Made by a program: the position numbers and the translations under genes | The notes under the pieces: model-generated | Told to the model about the DNA's origin: nothing | The model's input: only the letters and a program-made list of their open reading frames with translations | The model's database searches: none | Shown here: in pieces, positions 9,333-18,347 of the stretch | Position numbering within the stretch: position 1 is the stretch's first letter | Layout: every line of letters starts with the position of its first letter | Source of the DNA: Aquimarina sediminis | GTDB lineage: Bacteria > Bacteroidota > Bacteroidia > Flavobacteriales > Flavobacteriaceae | Assembly: GCF_002895435.1 (NCBI RefSeq) | Contig: NZ_POYJ01000002.1 | Span: 558,001 to 622,000, forward strand | DNA length: 64,000 nucleotides | Direction of reading: 5' to 3'

Positions 9333-9686
9333 ATGAACGCTATAGATAAAATTTACAGTAATGAACTAGGTATTTCTTTTTTCTGGAAGCAAGAAAAGCA
9401 AAACCCTATTTCCAAAGTTCAATTGGTTTTTAGAGACATTGGATTTTTATTGACTTTAAATGAATTAAAGGATTTTTCAAATTCATGTACTGTTACAATT
9501 GAGTCACAGTGCTGTAATCAATGCAATAGTCCACAACAATGTAGGACGTTATTATTAAGAACTCCTTCAGATAAGATAGACCTTGCTGTAAATAGAGATG
9601 AGCTTCATCAAATTCAAGAGTTAATTAATGGTACAATCTATCGAGTAGAGTTGCAGGATTGGTTTAAAAATCTGCCTCTTAATTAA
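9333..9686 (+). CDS. Hypothetical protein with cysteine cluster
   Basis: A 117-residue soluble protein that I do not recognise. It reads as mixed alpha/beta, with hydrophobic strands such as VQLVFRDIGFLLTL. A cysteine-rich patch, ESQCCNQCNSPQQC (residues about 56-69), holds four of its five cysteines and could bind a metal or Fe-S cluster. No signal peptide is present. The codon use matches its neighbours, and the last codons overlap the end of the convergent hydrolase gene by 8 nt. It is probably a lineage-conserved protein of unknown function. Confidence 0.7.
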   Translation: MNAIDKIYSNELGISFFWKQEKQNPISKVQLVFRDIGFLLTLNELKDFSNSCTVTIESQCCNQCNSPQQCRTLLLRTPSDKIDLAVNRDELHQIQELINGTIYRVELQDWFKNLPLN

Positions 9687-10611
9687 GGAAATCAATAATT
9701 TTATATGTGATTTCACTCGCCTTAGTTTCCTGCAAAAAATGTTTTTCGTCTATAAAATGAATATCTTCCTGATCTACTTTAAGTGCATTGGCAGCTTTAG
9801 ATTGTTGTGGAGGCCATTGTAGCATGGTATCATGTATTCCCCATATAACGGTAACGGGGATATCTATATTTTCAAAAACATCAGAATAATCAGGTAATTC
9901 ATTACATGTCTGACTATAAAAATAGTACATGCCATGTGTTTTTCCTTCTAACAAAGGAGTTTTATACCCTTCAACATCCAGAACATTTAGAACATTTTCT
10001 TTGAGACCTTGATTAAACAAACCTTTAAGCAAGGTATTTGTAGTAACTCCATTTCTATAGCCCCACATTGCTGTTTTTGCCAACCCTCCCGGTTTCATTC
10101 TTACAGGAGGATAGAATCCGGCTTCATAAATAATAGTATTTAGTACAATTAGGTTTTCAATTTTATCAGGAGCTTGTTTCATAAGTTCCCATGTCCATAA
10201 TCCACCTGCGTCATGCATTACATGAGACCAGGTATCTATTCCTAATGCATCCATAAGTTGTAATAATCTTTTGGCATGATTTTCTGCATTATAAATCTCA
10301 AAGCCTTCGGGAGAATCACTAGAACCAAAGCCCAGCATATCGGGTACAATTACACGATATCCATTTGCAACCAACGGCTTAATCATTTTACGATATAACC
10401 ACCCCGAGGTTGGTACTCCGTGAAGAAGTACAATTGCAGGACCATTTCCTTTATCTATATACTTAATAATACCATCATCAGAAGGGAAAGTACGTTGATC
10501 TACCCTAAAATCTTCATATGTAATCTGATTTTTTCTGATTTTAGTGTTTTGATACGGTTTGCACGAAAAAAGGAGTATACCAAGAAGGGCTAATATCGAA
10601 ATCTTCTTCAT
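9679..10611 (-). CDS. Alpha/beta-hydrolase lipoprotein, epoxide-hydrolase-like
   Basis: A 310-residue alpha/beta hydrolase with a lipoprotein signal: MKKISILALLGILLFSC gives a lipobox Cys at 17, so it is probably anchored in the envelope. The oxyanion loop is LLHGVPTSGW, and the nucleophile elbow VMHDAGG carries Asp134 rather than Ser, as in epoxide hydrolases and haloalkane dehalogenases. The catalytic His is likely His291 in DEKHFLQET. The halide-binding Asn after HG and the Trp after the nucleophile of true dehalogenases are missing (HGV, DAG), so an epoxide-hydrolase-type or other activity is more likely. The substrate is unknown. Confidence 0.85.
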   Translation of the reverse strand: MKKISILALLGILLFSCKPYQNTKIRKNQITYEDFRVDQRTFPSDDGIIKYIDKGNGPAIVLLHGVPTSGWLYRKMIKPLVANGYRVIVPDMLGFGSSDSPEGFEIYNAENHAKRLLQLMDALGIDTWSHVMHDAGGLWTWELMKQAPDKIENLIVLNTIIYEAGFYPPVRMKPGGLAKTAMWGYRNGVTTNTLLKGLFNQGLKENVLNVLDVEGYKTPLLEGKTHGMYYFYSQTCNELPDYSDVFENIDIPVTVIWGIHDTMLQWPPQQSKAANALKVDQEDIHFIDEKHFLQETKASEITYKIIDFLN

Positions 10612-10708
10612 TATTATAATGATTTATGTGATAGCAATTTACTTAAATTCATTTAAATGGATTAACGTACTAATTTTAAGAATATTTGCGGCACTGCCAT
10701 TTTTGTAA

Positions 10709-11164
10709 TTAATGGATTTTCTTTATGGTGATTTGATTGTTATTAAAGCTAAAATTACTTCCAACGGTTTTTCCTAGAAGTAATTTTCCTATTGGAGAAT
10801 TGGCAGCAACAGCAAAAAATGAATCTTTCTCCACAATTAGTTTTCCGACAGAAATACTTATAAAATAATTAGCTTGCGAAGTAGAGATTAAACTTCCTAG
10901 TCGAATATGATTAGAATGAGTGATGGAGATCTTTGATAAAACCTCTTGTAGCTTTTGGATCTCAGCCAGTTGTTTTCCGGCTTTTTCACGTTCTAATTGT
11001 AACATAGCCCGACCTGTTTCATGCTTATCCCCAGCGCTGCTTTTAGTTTCTGAGGTTAAAGATTCCTGAATATCAGAAATAGTATGTTGAATCCTTTTTA
11101 GCCTTTGGTCTACATAGTTTTGGCATTGTATTAAAAGCTCTTTTTTTATCTTTTCAGGGTTCAT
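10709..11164 (-). CDS. GreA/GreB-like C-terminal domain protein
   Basis: A 151-residue cytoplasmic protein. An N-terminal coiled coil (about residues 1-80, with SSAGDKHETGRAMLQLERE) leads into a small beta-rich domain containing SLISTSQANYFISISVGKL and SPIGKLLLGKTVG. That second part resembles the FKBP-like C-terminal domain of transcript-cleavage factors GreA/GreB. Flavobacterial members are often mislabelled 3-oxoacyl-ACP synthase, which nothing here supports. I start at ATG 11164, 4 nt after mtgA; a start at 11182 would overlap mtgA. Binding to RNA polymerase is an inference from the fold only. Confidence 0.75.
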   Translation of the reverse strand: MNPEKIKKELLIQCQNYVDQRLKRIQHTISDIQESLTSETKSSAGDKHETGRAMLQLEREKAGKQLAEIQKLQEVLSKISITHSNHIRLGSLISTSQANYFISISVGKLIVEKDSFFAVAANSPIGKLLLGKTVGSNFSFNNNQITIKKIH

Positions 11165-11168
11165 ATTT

Positions 11169-11846
11169 TTATTTCTTATCAAGTATTAACGGGCCATAAT
11201 TACGCATTTGTACGATGATCCATTTTTTTCTTTTTTCGGTATACTTTGAAGCGGGATTAGCCAAAAATCGATTAGGATTTGGTAGAATAGCTGCGATTGC
11301 AGCCGCTTCATCTCTTTTTAATCCAGCAGCATTGGTATTAAACCAAAATTGAGCAGCGGCTTGTGCACCATAAATCCCATTGCCCATTTCTATACTGTTT
11401 AAGTAAATTTCTAAAATACGTTCTTTACTCCAAAACGTTTCGATCAAAAAGGTAAAATAAGTTTCTAACCCTTTTCTTACCCAGCTACGATGAGGCCATA
11501 GAAAAACATTTTTGGCAGTTTGTTGAGAAATGGTACTGGCTCCTCTTAATCGTTTTCCTGATTTATATTCAATCATTGCTTTTTGAATTGCTTTTTTGTC
11601 AAAACCATGATGCTCAATGAATCGCTGGTCTTCACTACAAATAACTGCAAGTTGTAATGTTTTAGAGATTTTGGATAGGGGTTTCCATTGGTGTCTAATC
11701 GTGTATTTGTTTTTTGATTGTAGCTTTCGAATTACCATTAATGGGGTACCAGGAACATTAATCCATTTGTATAGAAATACCCAAAGAACGCTTAGTATGA
11801 TAAAGACAATACAGCTTTTGGTAATAAAGCGAAAGAGTTTTTTCAT
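11169..11846 (-). CDS. mtgA: Monofunctional peptidoglycan glycosyltransferase
   Basis: A 225-residue inner-membrane glycosyltransferase family 51 enzyme that polymerises lipid II into glycan strands without a transpeptidase domain. One N-terminal membrane anchor (about residues 8-28) is followed by the GT51 motifs: SEDQRFIEHHGFD (catalytic Glu), GASTISQQTAKN, RKGLETYFTFLIETFWSKERILEIYLN and GIYGAQAAAQFWF. The length fits MtgA. It lies 12 nt after the FAD oxidoreductase and 4 nt before the GreA/B-like gene, within the probable operon. Confidence 0.95.
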   Translation of the reverse strand: MKKLFRFITKSCIVFIILSVLWVFLYKWINVPGTPLMVIRKLQSKNKYTIRHQWKPLSKISKTLQLAVICSEDQRFIEHHGFDKKAIQKAMIEYKSGKRLRGASTISQQTAKNVFLWPHRSWVRKGLETYFTFLIETFWSKERILEIYLNSIEMGNGIYGAQAAAQFWFNTNAAGLKRDEAAAIAAILPNPNRFLANPASKYTEKRKKWIIVQMRNYGPLILDKK

Positions 11847-11858
11847 GATTTGATTAAC

Positions 11859-12971
11859 TTATAAAAGATCTGCTAACTCTGCACCAACTAAACTTCCTAT
11901 TGCTACGCCCATTCCACCTTGGCGCACACCGCAAAAAACATTTTGAGATAGTTGTTTGATAATAGATTGTTTTTGATCTCCAACTCCCATGATCCCACTC
12001 CATCGATGATCAATTTCAAATCTGGTATTAGGCAAAATTATTTGGGATAAAAGATCTTCTAACTTTTGTTGTATTAATTCTGTTTGAGCAAGATCAGTAG
12101 TTTCTTCAGCCTTAAAATCTAAGTTTCTACCGCCCCCAAAAAGAATTCGATTATCAATATTTCTAAAATAGTAGTACCCTTTTTCTAGATGAAACGTTCC
12201 TTTGATCTGTAAATTGTCTATAGGATGAGTAATAAGAACCTGGGCTCTGGCAGGTTTTACTCCTTTAATCCCCAATTGAGAAGCAAAACCATTTGTGGCG
12301 ATTACTATTTTGTTTGTAGAAAACGTAAATCGGTTAGTTTTTATATGAACAGAAGAGTTGTCATCATTAAGAGCTTCAACCGTACAGTTGTTTAAAATCC
12401 TTATCCCAGAAGATTGTACTTTTTTTAATAAAGCATCCATCATTTTTCCTGTGTCGATTTGACCTTCGAATTGATTTATAACGTATTGAGGTTGGATAGT
12501 GTTAAAATGGAAATAATTAGCGCTTAGATCAAAGACATCGTCTTTAAAAATTGGCTTTAGCAGTTTGTTGATCTGTTCTCTCTTTGAAAGGCATTCTTCA
12601 TACAAAGCTTTATCTTCTTTTGTAAAAAGTTCATAGCCTCCGTTTTGAATATAATCAATAGTTTGATCTCCTAAATGTTGTCTTAACAATTGAAGACCAT
12701 CGTACCTTTTTTTTACTAGCTGCAAGACCTCTTCTTCACTATGAGAATTTAAATCGTCCAGAATTTCAGAAAGGCTTCCAAAACAGGCAAAACCGGCATT
12801 TTTGGTACTGGCGCCATTAGGCAATATCCCTCTCTCTAGGATAAGAATTTTTGCTTTCGGAAATTTATTTCTTAATTGAAACGCGCAGCTAAGCCCAACA
12901 ATTCCGCTACCGACAATTGTAAAATCAATATTAGATAACCAAGTTTTATATTCCCAATAACTTAATGACAT
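11859..12971 (-). CDS. FAD-dependent oxidoreductase, DAO (glycine/D-amino-acid oxidase) family
   Basis: A 370-residue flavoprotein. The dinucleotide motif FTIVGSGIVGLSCAFQL (residues about 16-33) and LILERGILPNGASTKNAGFACFGS, with the typical GAS-x-NAG segment, place it in the D-amino-acid oxidase family. A second FAD-contact region near the C-terminus reads WSGIMGVGDQKQSI, and the end has GGMGVAIGSLVGAELAD. No signal peptide is visible. The substrate cannot be read from the sequence; an amine or amino acid is likely. It begins 5 nt after the 450-residue envelope gene, so it is probably part of the same long transcript as mtgA. Confidence 0.88.
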   Translation of the reverse strand: MSLSYWEYKTWLSNIDFTIVGSGIVGLSCAFQLRNKFPKAKILILERGILPNGASTKNAGFACFGSLSEILDDLNSHSEEEVLQLVKKRYDGLQLLRQHLGDQTIDYIQNGGYELFTKEDKALYEECLSKREQINKLLKPIFKDDVFDLSANYFHFNTIQPQYVINQFEGQIDTGKMMDALLKKVQSSGIRILNNCTVEALNDDNSSVHIKTNRFTFSTNKIVIATNGFASQLGIKGVKPARAQVLITHPIDNLQIKGTFHLEKGYYYFRNIDNRILFGGGRNLDFKAEETTDLAQTELIQQKLEDLLSQIILPNTRFEIDHRWSGIMGVGDQKQSIIKQLSQNVFCGVRQGGMGVAIGSLVGAELADLL

Positions 12972-12976
12972 TTATC

Positions 12977-14329
12977 TCATTTAAATATCTGCGTAAAAGC
13001 GTTTATAGTCCGTTCTTTAAAAGTAATAATTCCTTCTAAATGTATTGTCTTTGTATCGTTGTTTTTTGCTTTTATATCTATAGAATTCATAGAAGAGATA
13101 TACGAATTGATAATAGGGAAATGATTTTCTTTTATTAGTTGATCAATATGTACCTGTATTCTAAAAAAATCCGTCGACATTTCTGTCTTTTGGAAAGGTA
13201 ATGAAAACTCTTTTGAAGTACTTACTATGAATTTGTTTTCTTTTTGCGCTGCATAGAACTGATAAAAAGGAATTTCTTTTACAAATTGATTTTTATCAAT
13301 AACTCGGCTGTTTTTTAGATATCTCTCAATAGTATTTGTGCTATCTGCCGTAATACTAAGCGACATGTTTGGAACCGTTTTTTCTTTTAAAGACACTACA
13401 GGTACTTTTTCAAAGTCATCATTGTACTCATAAGTTATGATACTGTCTTTCTGAAAAGTAGTACCTCCTAATTGAAACGTTATAAGGTCATTGAAATGTT
13501 GGGTTATAGAATCTGTAGCTAGAGTGGTTGTTCCCCAGTTTATCTCTTTTCCAAATATTTTTGATAAAGACAACTTATTTTTGGGTTTTCCAGACATATA
13601 CATCTGAATACACTTGTTATTTGAAAATGAAGGCACTTTTGAGGACTTGTTAAATATAATTTCACTTGAGTTATTAAAACTACCTGTAAGTTCTATCACC
13701 CCATCTTTACCATCCAGATGTAGCATCATTTCTTTTCTTCCCGCAATACTTATATGGTGCTCTTCATTTATTAGTTGTTGTAACAGATGGTGAGTCGGTA
13801 CCATGTATTTTTTATGAATCAAAATCTCTTCAAATACTTTTGAAACATCTTCTTTTTTGTAGGAGAGCGCAATAACAACTGTTTTGTCTAATTGCGCAAT
13901 TGAGATGGTTTTCTTTTTGTTTGTCTTTTGATAGAAACCTTCTCTTTTTACTTCGTGAGAGGCTCCCAGTGTTTTGCTTAAATAAGAGATTGCCTGTGTT
14001 GAGTCCGAAATTTTTAGGGTACAAAAGATTGTATTTGATGCTTTTGGAACGGTATATAAAAATACACTTGCCGGAATATTGATTCCTTTGCCGTCACTTT
14101 TTTCTCCTGATATTGAATCCTCTTCTTTTGAAGAGTAATACTCCATATTCCCGACAAAATCCCAAGCCAAAGTTTTCATCAATTCATTAACGTCTACTTT
14201 TATTATAGTTGTTGCATCTGCGTGCACTACTTCTTTATAGGCTTGTCTCTGCCAATTTTTATATAAAACAACAAACACTACCAATAGGATTAGTAGTGCT
14301 GTTGTGATGACAATTTTATATTTTTTCAT
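12977..14329 (-). CDS. Membrane-anchored envelope protein, paralogue of the next gene upstream
   Basis: A 450-residue protein with one N-terminal membrane helix (MKKYKIVITTALLILLVVFVVLY) and the rest outside the cytoplasm. I do not recognise a named domain. Residues about 40-190 resemble the N-terminal part of the neighbouring 580-residue protein: both have a short beta segment (TTIIKVDVNEL against VYAVASLKGENL), a GINIPASVFLYTV-like stretch and a KTVVIAL-like strand. That neighbour looks like a DUF4836-type protein, so this is probably a shorter relative. I start at 14329 (MKKYK), directly after the stop of the upstream gene, rather than 14350, which would overlap it. Confidence 0.75.
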   Translation of the reverse strand: MKKYKIVITTALLILLVVFVVLYKNWQRQAYKEVVHADATTIIKVDVNELMKTLAWDFVGNMEYYSSKEEDSISGEKSDGKGINIPASVFLYTVPKASNTIFCTLKISDSTQAISYLSKTLGASHEVKREGFYQKTNKKKTISIAQLDKTVVIALSYKKEDVSKVFEEILIHKKYMVPTHHLLQQLINEEHHISIAGRKEMMLHLDGKDGVIELTGSFNNSSEIIFNKSSKVPSFSNNKCIQMYMSGKPKNKLSLSKIFGKEINWGTTTLATDSITQHFNDLITFQLGGTTFQKDSIITYEYNDDFEKVPVVSLKEKTVPNMSLSITADSTNTIERYLKNSRVIDKNQFVKEIPFYQFYAAQKENKFIVSTSKEFSLPFQKTEMSTDFFRIQVHIDQLIKENHFPIINSYISSMNSIDIKAKNNDTKTIHLEGIITFKERTINAFTQIFK

Positions 14330-14330
14330 A

Positions 14331-16073
14331 TTACTTATCGATCTCTTCAAGAAGAGTGATTAGATATTTTAATCCATTAGCATGCCCTGTTGGTACTCCC
14401 ATTTTTAGCTCTAAGGTCATGTTATTGTTTTTAATTTTGGAAGTGGTCAACTGGATGTCTTCTACATTGTTAAATACATAATCTAATTTTTTCTTACCTC
14501 TATTACTCCTTTCAAAATTTTTGGCTATTCCAACTACTTCTTTAGTATTTATATAAATACTACTAGAGCTTTTTTGCAAAATTTGTCTATGCTTTTTCGA
14601 GATCTTGACGGGCGTATTACCTGCTTTTTTGATTCTCTCTAATGAGGTTCCTATAGATATTATACCATTTTCAATCTTAGCGTAGATCTCTGTTGGAAAC
14701 TCTCTGTGAGTAATCGTGTATATTCCGTTTTTGTATGATGCAAATCCTTTTTCCTGGCTAAACTTAAGTATTTTTTTGAGTAAACTTGTATCATCAGAAG
14801 ACAATAGTAGTAGAAAATCCGGGATAGTTTCAGTTTTTGTTTTTTCTACCTCGGTATATTTATAGTCCTCGTCGTATTCGTAGGTTTTATATGTAACTTC
14901 TTTATCAGAGAGATCATACATTAAAAATAAGGCATCTCCCTTAATAACTTTTCCTATTGCTTTTTCGTCTAATATCACCGAAATTAGATTTGTAATAATA
15001 TCTGCTTCAGTCTCAAAAAGTCCACCTAGGCTGTTTTTTACCATTTTAGGATATTCTACCAAGAATTTTTCGGTGTCTATTGCATAAGAAGCATAACCTA
15101 GAATTTCTTCTTCGCTAATATATTTAAGGAATTTCTTGTTTAAAGAACCGCTATATACTTTCTTCATTCTAGCCGCCATTTTATTATCCATATGATAAAC
15201 AATGCTAGCTTTTAGCTCATCTTTTTCGGCATACAGGTGTCCAGAAAGCCCTTGGGTTCCGAATTTTGCAGGGTTCATACCATTATAGAACAACTCTGAA
15301 TAGCGACCCATATCTGCTTCTTTTAAAATATCAGAATATATCTCCATAATATCTGAAATCCATATGGAGAATTCAGCATTTTTATCACGGGATTTTGTAT
15401 AATCTGCATTGGAGAATATAGATTGTTGCTGTGAAAAAGGTTTGTTGAAAATCTGATCAATTTTGCTTTCGATAAATTGAAAAGCTATTTCTCTTTTTTG
15501 AGATCTGTTTTCAAAAATCTCATAACTTCTGTATTCAACCGGAGACTCCTTATCACCATTTTCTTTTATTGATAAGTTATATCTTTTTCTTACTTCATTA
15601 TTAGAAAAATAGGATTTAGATATCTGCCCATGAACAAATAGCATCATTTGATCGTTCCATGCTATGACAGAATTTTTATCATGATTTTTATAAAAGGCTT
15701 TTACTCCTTTAATCTCTTTAATGTTTTCTGATTCATGAATAAGCGATTCGAATTGATTAACATCATTTATAGGGATCAATGAACAATGATACCTAATACT
15801 ATCTGTTACCTGGTAAAAATAATAGCCTGTAGAAGCAATATCAACACCTAATTCTGCAATGCTATGAATTTTTCCTTTCCTCGATACTTCTTTGATTATT
15901 TCTTTTCCAGGAGTAGTTTTGTCAAACTCTTCAATAGGAAAAAGTTCTGTAAGGTTTTCTCCTTTTAAAGAGGCTACAGCGTATACTTCTTTAGGTATTT
16001 TGCTAGCTAGGTCTTGAGCACTTATGTGTATTGCACTAAGCAGTACAATGGTAAATAGATAGAATTTATTCAT
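14331..16073 (-). CDS. DUF4836-like exported protein
   Basis: A 580-residue protein with a cleavable signal peptide (MNKFYLFTIVLLSAIHISAQ), predicted periplasmic or outer-membrane associated. The mature start DLASKIPKEVYAVASLKGENLTELFP is typical of Bacteroidota DUF4836-type proteins, which have a repeated beta-rich fold and unknown function. It has several internal segments of the pattern strand-NG-strand (for example GIISIGTSLERIKKAGN) and acidic stretches (EYDEDYKYTEVEKTKTE). It sits between a small lipoprotein and its shorter paralogue in the same operon. The family assignment is by pattern memory and should be treated as probable. Confidence 0.75.
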   Translation of the reverse strand: MNKFYLFTIVLLSAIHISAQDLASKIPKEVYAVASLKGENLTELFPIEEFDKTTPGKEIIKEVSRKGKIHSIAELGVDIASTGYYFYQVTDSIRYHCSLIPINDVNQFESLIHESENIKEIKGVKAFYKNHDKNSVIAWNDQMMLFVHGQISKSYFSNNEVRKRYNLSIKENGDKESPVEYRSYEIFENRSQKREIAFQFIESKIDQIFNKPFSQQQSIFSNADYTKSRDKNAEFSIWISDIMEIYSDILKEADMGRYSELFYNGMNPAKFGTQGLSGHLYAEKDELKASIVYHMDNKMAARMKKVYSGSLNKKFLKYISEEEILGYASYAIDTEKFLVEYPKMVKNSLGGLFETEADIITNLISVILDEKAIGKVIKGDALFLMYDLSDKEVTYKTYEYDEDYKYTEVEKTKTETIPDFLLLLSSDDTSLLKKILKFSQEKGFASYKNGIYTITHREFPTEIYAKIENGIISIGTSLERIKKAGNTPVKISKKHRQILQKSSSSIYINTKEVVGIAKNFERSNRGKKKLDYVFNNVEDIQLTTSKIKNNNMTLELKMGVPTGHANGLKYLITLLEEIDK

Positions 16074-16083
16074 TATTAAGTAA

Positions 16084-16761
16084 TTATTTTGCTAATTGGA
16101 TTTTGGTGGTGAGTGTTGCTTTGCCGTTTATTAAATCTATTGCATTGACTCTATGCATGGTCGCTTTTTTTGATTTAGAGACCTTTGTTGCCGTGTTTGA
16201 AACAGATCGAATTTCTTTCTCAAATCTATAAATGCTAGTGTATGAAGCATTTTCAAAGATTTTTTTATTGTCGTTTGATAGTTTGTTGTATTGTCTTAGT
16301 AATTCTGGATCGTAGCTGTATTTTTTAATAAACTCACTGCTTATATTATCATATTTATATGAGTTATATGATCCAATCTTTACTTTCTGTTTATTGAGTA
16401 CCTCTTTGGTCAGATTATTTATACTCTTAATGTTTTTAAAAGAGCAACTAACAGAAAACACATAGTTTTCATAATCTTCTTTTTTGGTAATATTATAGAT
16501 CCCTTCAGAATTTTTTAGATAATTTACTACTTCTATCATCCCCTCTTTAAGGTCTTCTTTTGATGGTACTTTATGACCATTTATGCTGTCCAAAAGCATT
16601 ATAGATTTGATCTTGGATTTGCTTTGGCTTAGGTTTATGGTAAGAGTAAAATCTCCTGAACCATCTTTATTAACATTTACTTCTTCAAGTACTTCAAAAC
16701 AAGATGTAAGAGACAAGAGTGCTATTACTGTTAAAAGTTTTGCTATTTGTTTTTTTAGCAT
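16084..16761 (-). CDS. Lipoprotein of unknown function, first gene of the envelope operon
   Basis: A 225-residue lipoprotein: MLKKQIAKLLTVIALLSLTSC gives a lipobox Cys at 21. The mature part begins FEVLEEVNVNKDGSGDFTLTINLSQSK, a beta hairpin with an NKDGSG turn that I know from several Bacteroidota lipoproteins of unknown role, and continues as mixed alpha/beta with many lysines. The start at 16761 is set by the signal peptide; the frame extends 19 codons further without similarity. It is 10 nt upstream of the DUF4836-like gene, so these two and the four downstream genes probably share a transcript. Confidence 0.8.
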   Translation of the reverse strand: MLKKQIAKLLTVIALLSLTSCFEVLEEVNVNKDGSGDFTLTINLSQSKSKIKSIMLLDSINGHKVPSKEDLKEGMIEVVNYLKNSEGIYNITKKEDYENYVFSVSCSFKNIKSINNLTKEVLNKQKVKIGSYNSYKYDNISSEFIKKYSYDPELLRQYNKLSNDNKKIFENASYTSIYRFEKEIRSVSNTATKVSKSKKATMHRVNAIDLINGKATLTTKIQLAK

Positions 16762-16852
16762 AATTAGTCTTTTAGTTTTTAATGAAGATTGAGATTCAAG
16801 GGGAGTACAAAAATGCAACTAAAAAAGGATAAAAAGAACACGTTTTTAAGTG

Positions 16853-16887
16853 AAAAATGCCCCCCTGTTTTCAGGGAGGCATTTTTT
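16853..16887 (-). terminator. Rho-independent terminator of the accC transcript
   Basis: Arms at 16853-16867 and 16872-16886 (15 bp, one mismatch) with a TTTT loop; the stem is GC-rich in the middle (GCCCCCCTG). It begins about 27 nt beyond the accC stop, and the A-run of the left arm makes the terminal T-run on the minus strand. Confidence 0.88.
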
Positions 16888-16913
16888 ATTCGAAAAAACA
16901 AAAAAGACAGGTA

Positions 16914-18257
16914 TTAAGCCTCTTCCATTTCAAAATCTTCCATAAATTTAGTGGTATAGTTACCAGCTACATAATCAGGATTATCCATAAGTTGCCTATG
17001 AAAAGGAACTGTAGTTTTTATTCCTTCAACAACAAATTCGTCTAATGCTCTTTTCATTTTGTTGATTGCCTCTTCACGCGTTTGCGCAGTGGTAATCAAT
17101 TTTGCAATCATAGAATCATAATTAGGCGGAATGATATATCCACTATATACATGAGTATCTACTCTTACGCCATGTCCACCAGGGATGTGTAAATTGGTAA
17201 TTTTACCTGGAGAAGGGCGAAAATCCTTATATGGATCTTCAGCATTAATTCTACATTCTATAGAATGCAACTGCGGGAAATAGTTTTTACCAGAAATAGG
17301 TACCCCAGCAGCAACTAATATTTGTTCTCTAATCAAGTCATAGTCAACAACTTGCTCTGTAATAGGGTGTTCTACCTGGATACGGGTGTTCATTTCCATG
17401 AAGTAGAAATTTCGGTGTTTATCAACCAAAAACTCTACCGTTCCTGCTCCTTCATACTTAATAAATTCTGCAGCTTTTACTGCTGCTTCTCCCATTTTGT
17501 TACGCAATTCATCTGTCATGAATGGCGAGGGAGTTTCCTCTGTAAGTTTTTGGTGTCTACGTTGTACAGAACAATCTCTTTCTGATAAATGGCAAGCTCG
17601 ACCATTGCTGTCTCCAACGACTTGAATTTCGATATGGCGTGGCTCTTCTATGAGTTTTTCCATATACATCCCATCGTTACCAAATGCTGCAGCTGCTTCT
17701 TGACGAGCGCTATCCCATGATTTTTTCAGGTCTTCTTTTTTCCATACAGCACGCATACCCTTACCACCACCACCGGCAGTAGCTTTTAGCATCACAGGGT
17801 ATCCCATTTCATCTGCTAGTTTTTCTGTTTCTTCAAAAGAATCGAGTATACCTTCACTACCTGGGATGGTTGGTACTCCAGCAGCTTTCATAGTTGCTTT
17901 AGCAGAGGCTTTGTCCCCCATTTTGTTAATCATCTCGGCACTAGCTCCAATAAATTTTATCTCATGTTCTTCACATATCTTAGAGAACTTAGCATTCTCA
18001 GACAGGAAGCCGTAGCCTGGGTGGATAGCATCTGCATTTGTAATTTCTGCAGCAGCTATAATATTTGACATCTTAAGATAAGATTCATTACTAGGGGCAG
18101 GTCCAATACAAACTGCTTCATCTGCAAAACGCACATGTAAACTTTCTGCATCGGCTGTAGAATACACAGCAACCGATTTTATCCCCATTTCTTTGCAGGT
18201 TCTGATCACTCGCATGGCAATCTCACCTCTATTTGCAATTAGAATTTTTTTAAACAT
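16914..18257 (-). CDS. accC: Acetyl-CoA carboxylase, biotin carboxylase subunit
   Basis: A 447-residue ATP-grasp enzyme that carboxylates biotin on BCCP, the first half-reaction of malonyl-CoA formation. [21 protein letters not shown] is the classic N-terminus. The glycine-rich ATP loop is [29 protein letters not shown] and [16 protein letters not shown] carry metal- and bicarbonate-site residues. Length is normal for a free subunit. It is separated from accB by 90 nt and ends at a strong terminator, so it is the last gene of the fab/acc cluster. The carboxyltransferase subunits are not in the window. Confidence 0.97.
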   Translation of the reverse strand: MFKKILIANRGEIAMRVIRTCKEMGIKSVAVYSTADAESLHVRFADEAVCIGPAPSNESYLKMSNIIAAAEITNADAIHPGYGFLSENAKFSKICEEHEIKFIGASAEMINKMGDKASAKATMKAAGVPTIPGSEGILDSFEETEKLADEMGYPVMLKATAGGGGKGMRAVWKKEDLKKSWDSARQEAAAAFGNDGMYMEKLIEEPRHIEIQVVGDSNGRACHLSERDCSVQRRHQKLTEETPSPFMTDELRNKMGEAAVKAAEFIKYEGAGTVEFLVDKHRNFYFMEMNTRIQVEHPITEQVVDYDLIREQILVAAGVPISGKNYFPQLHSIECRINAEDPYKDFRPSPGKITNLHIPGGHGVRVDTHVYSGYIIPPNYDSMIAKLITTAQTREEAINKMKRALDEFVVEGIKTTVPFHRQLMDNPDYVAGNYTTKFMEDFEMEEA

Positions 18258-18347
18258 AACTTTTTAAATTTAAAAATCTCAAATTCCAAGCTCCACATTC
18301 AAAATAATTGAATTTATGGAGTTGTGTATTGGAATTTTAAAATTTGG

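Noticed and set aside
9679..10611. Haloalkane dehalogenase annotation
   Set aside because: The nucleophile and His fit but the halide-binding residues are missing, so only a broad alpha/beta-hydrolase call is justified.
10709..11164. 3-oxoacyl-ACP synthase annotation often given to this kind of protein
   Set aside because: The protein has no condensing-enzyme fold or active-site Cys; the coiled coil plus GreA/B-like domain fits better.
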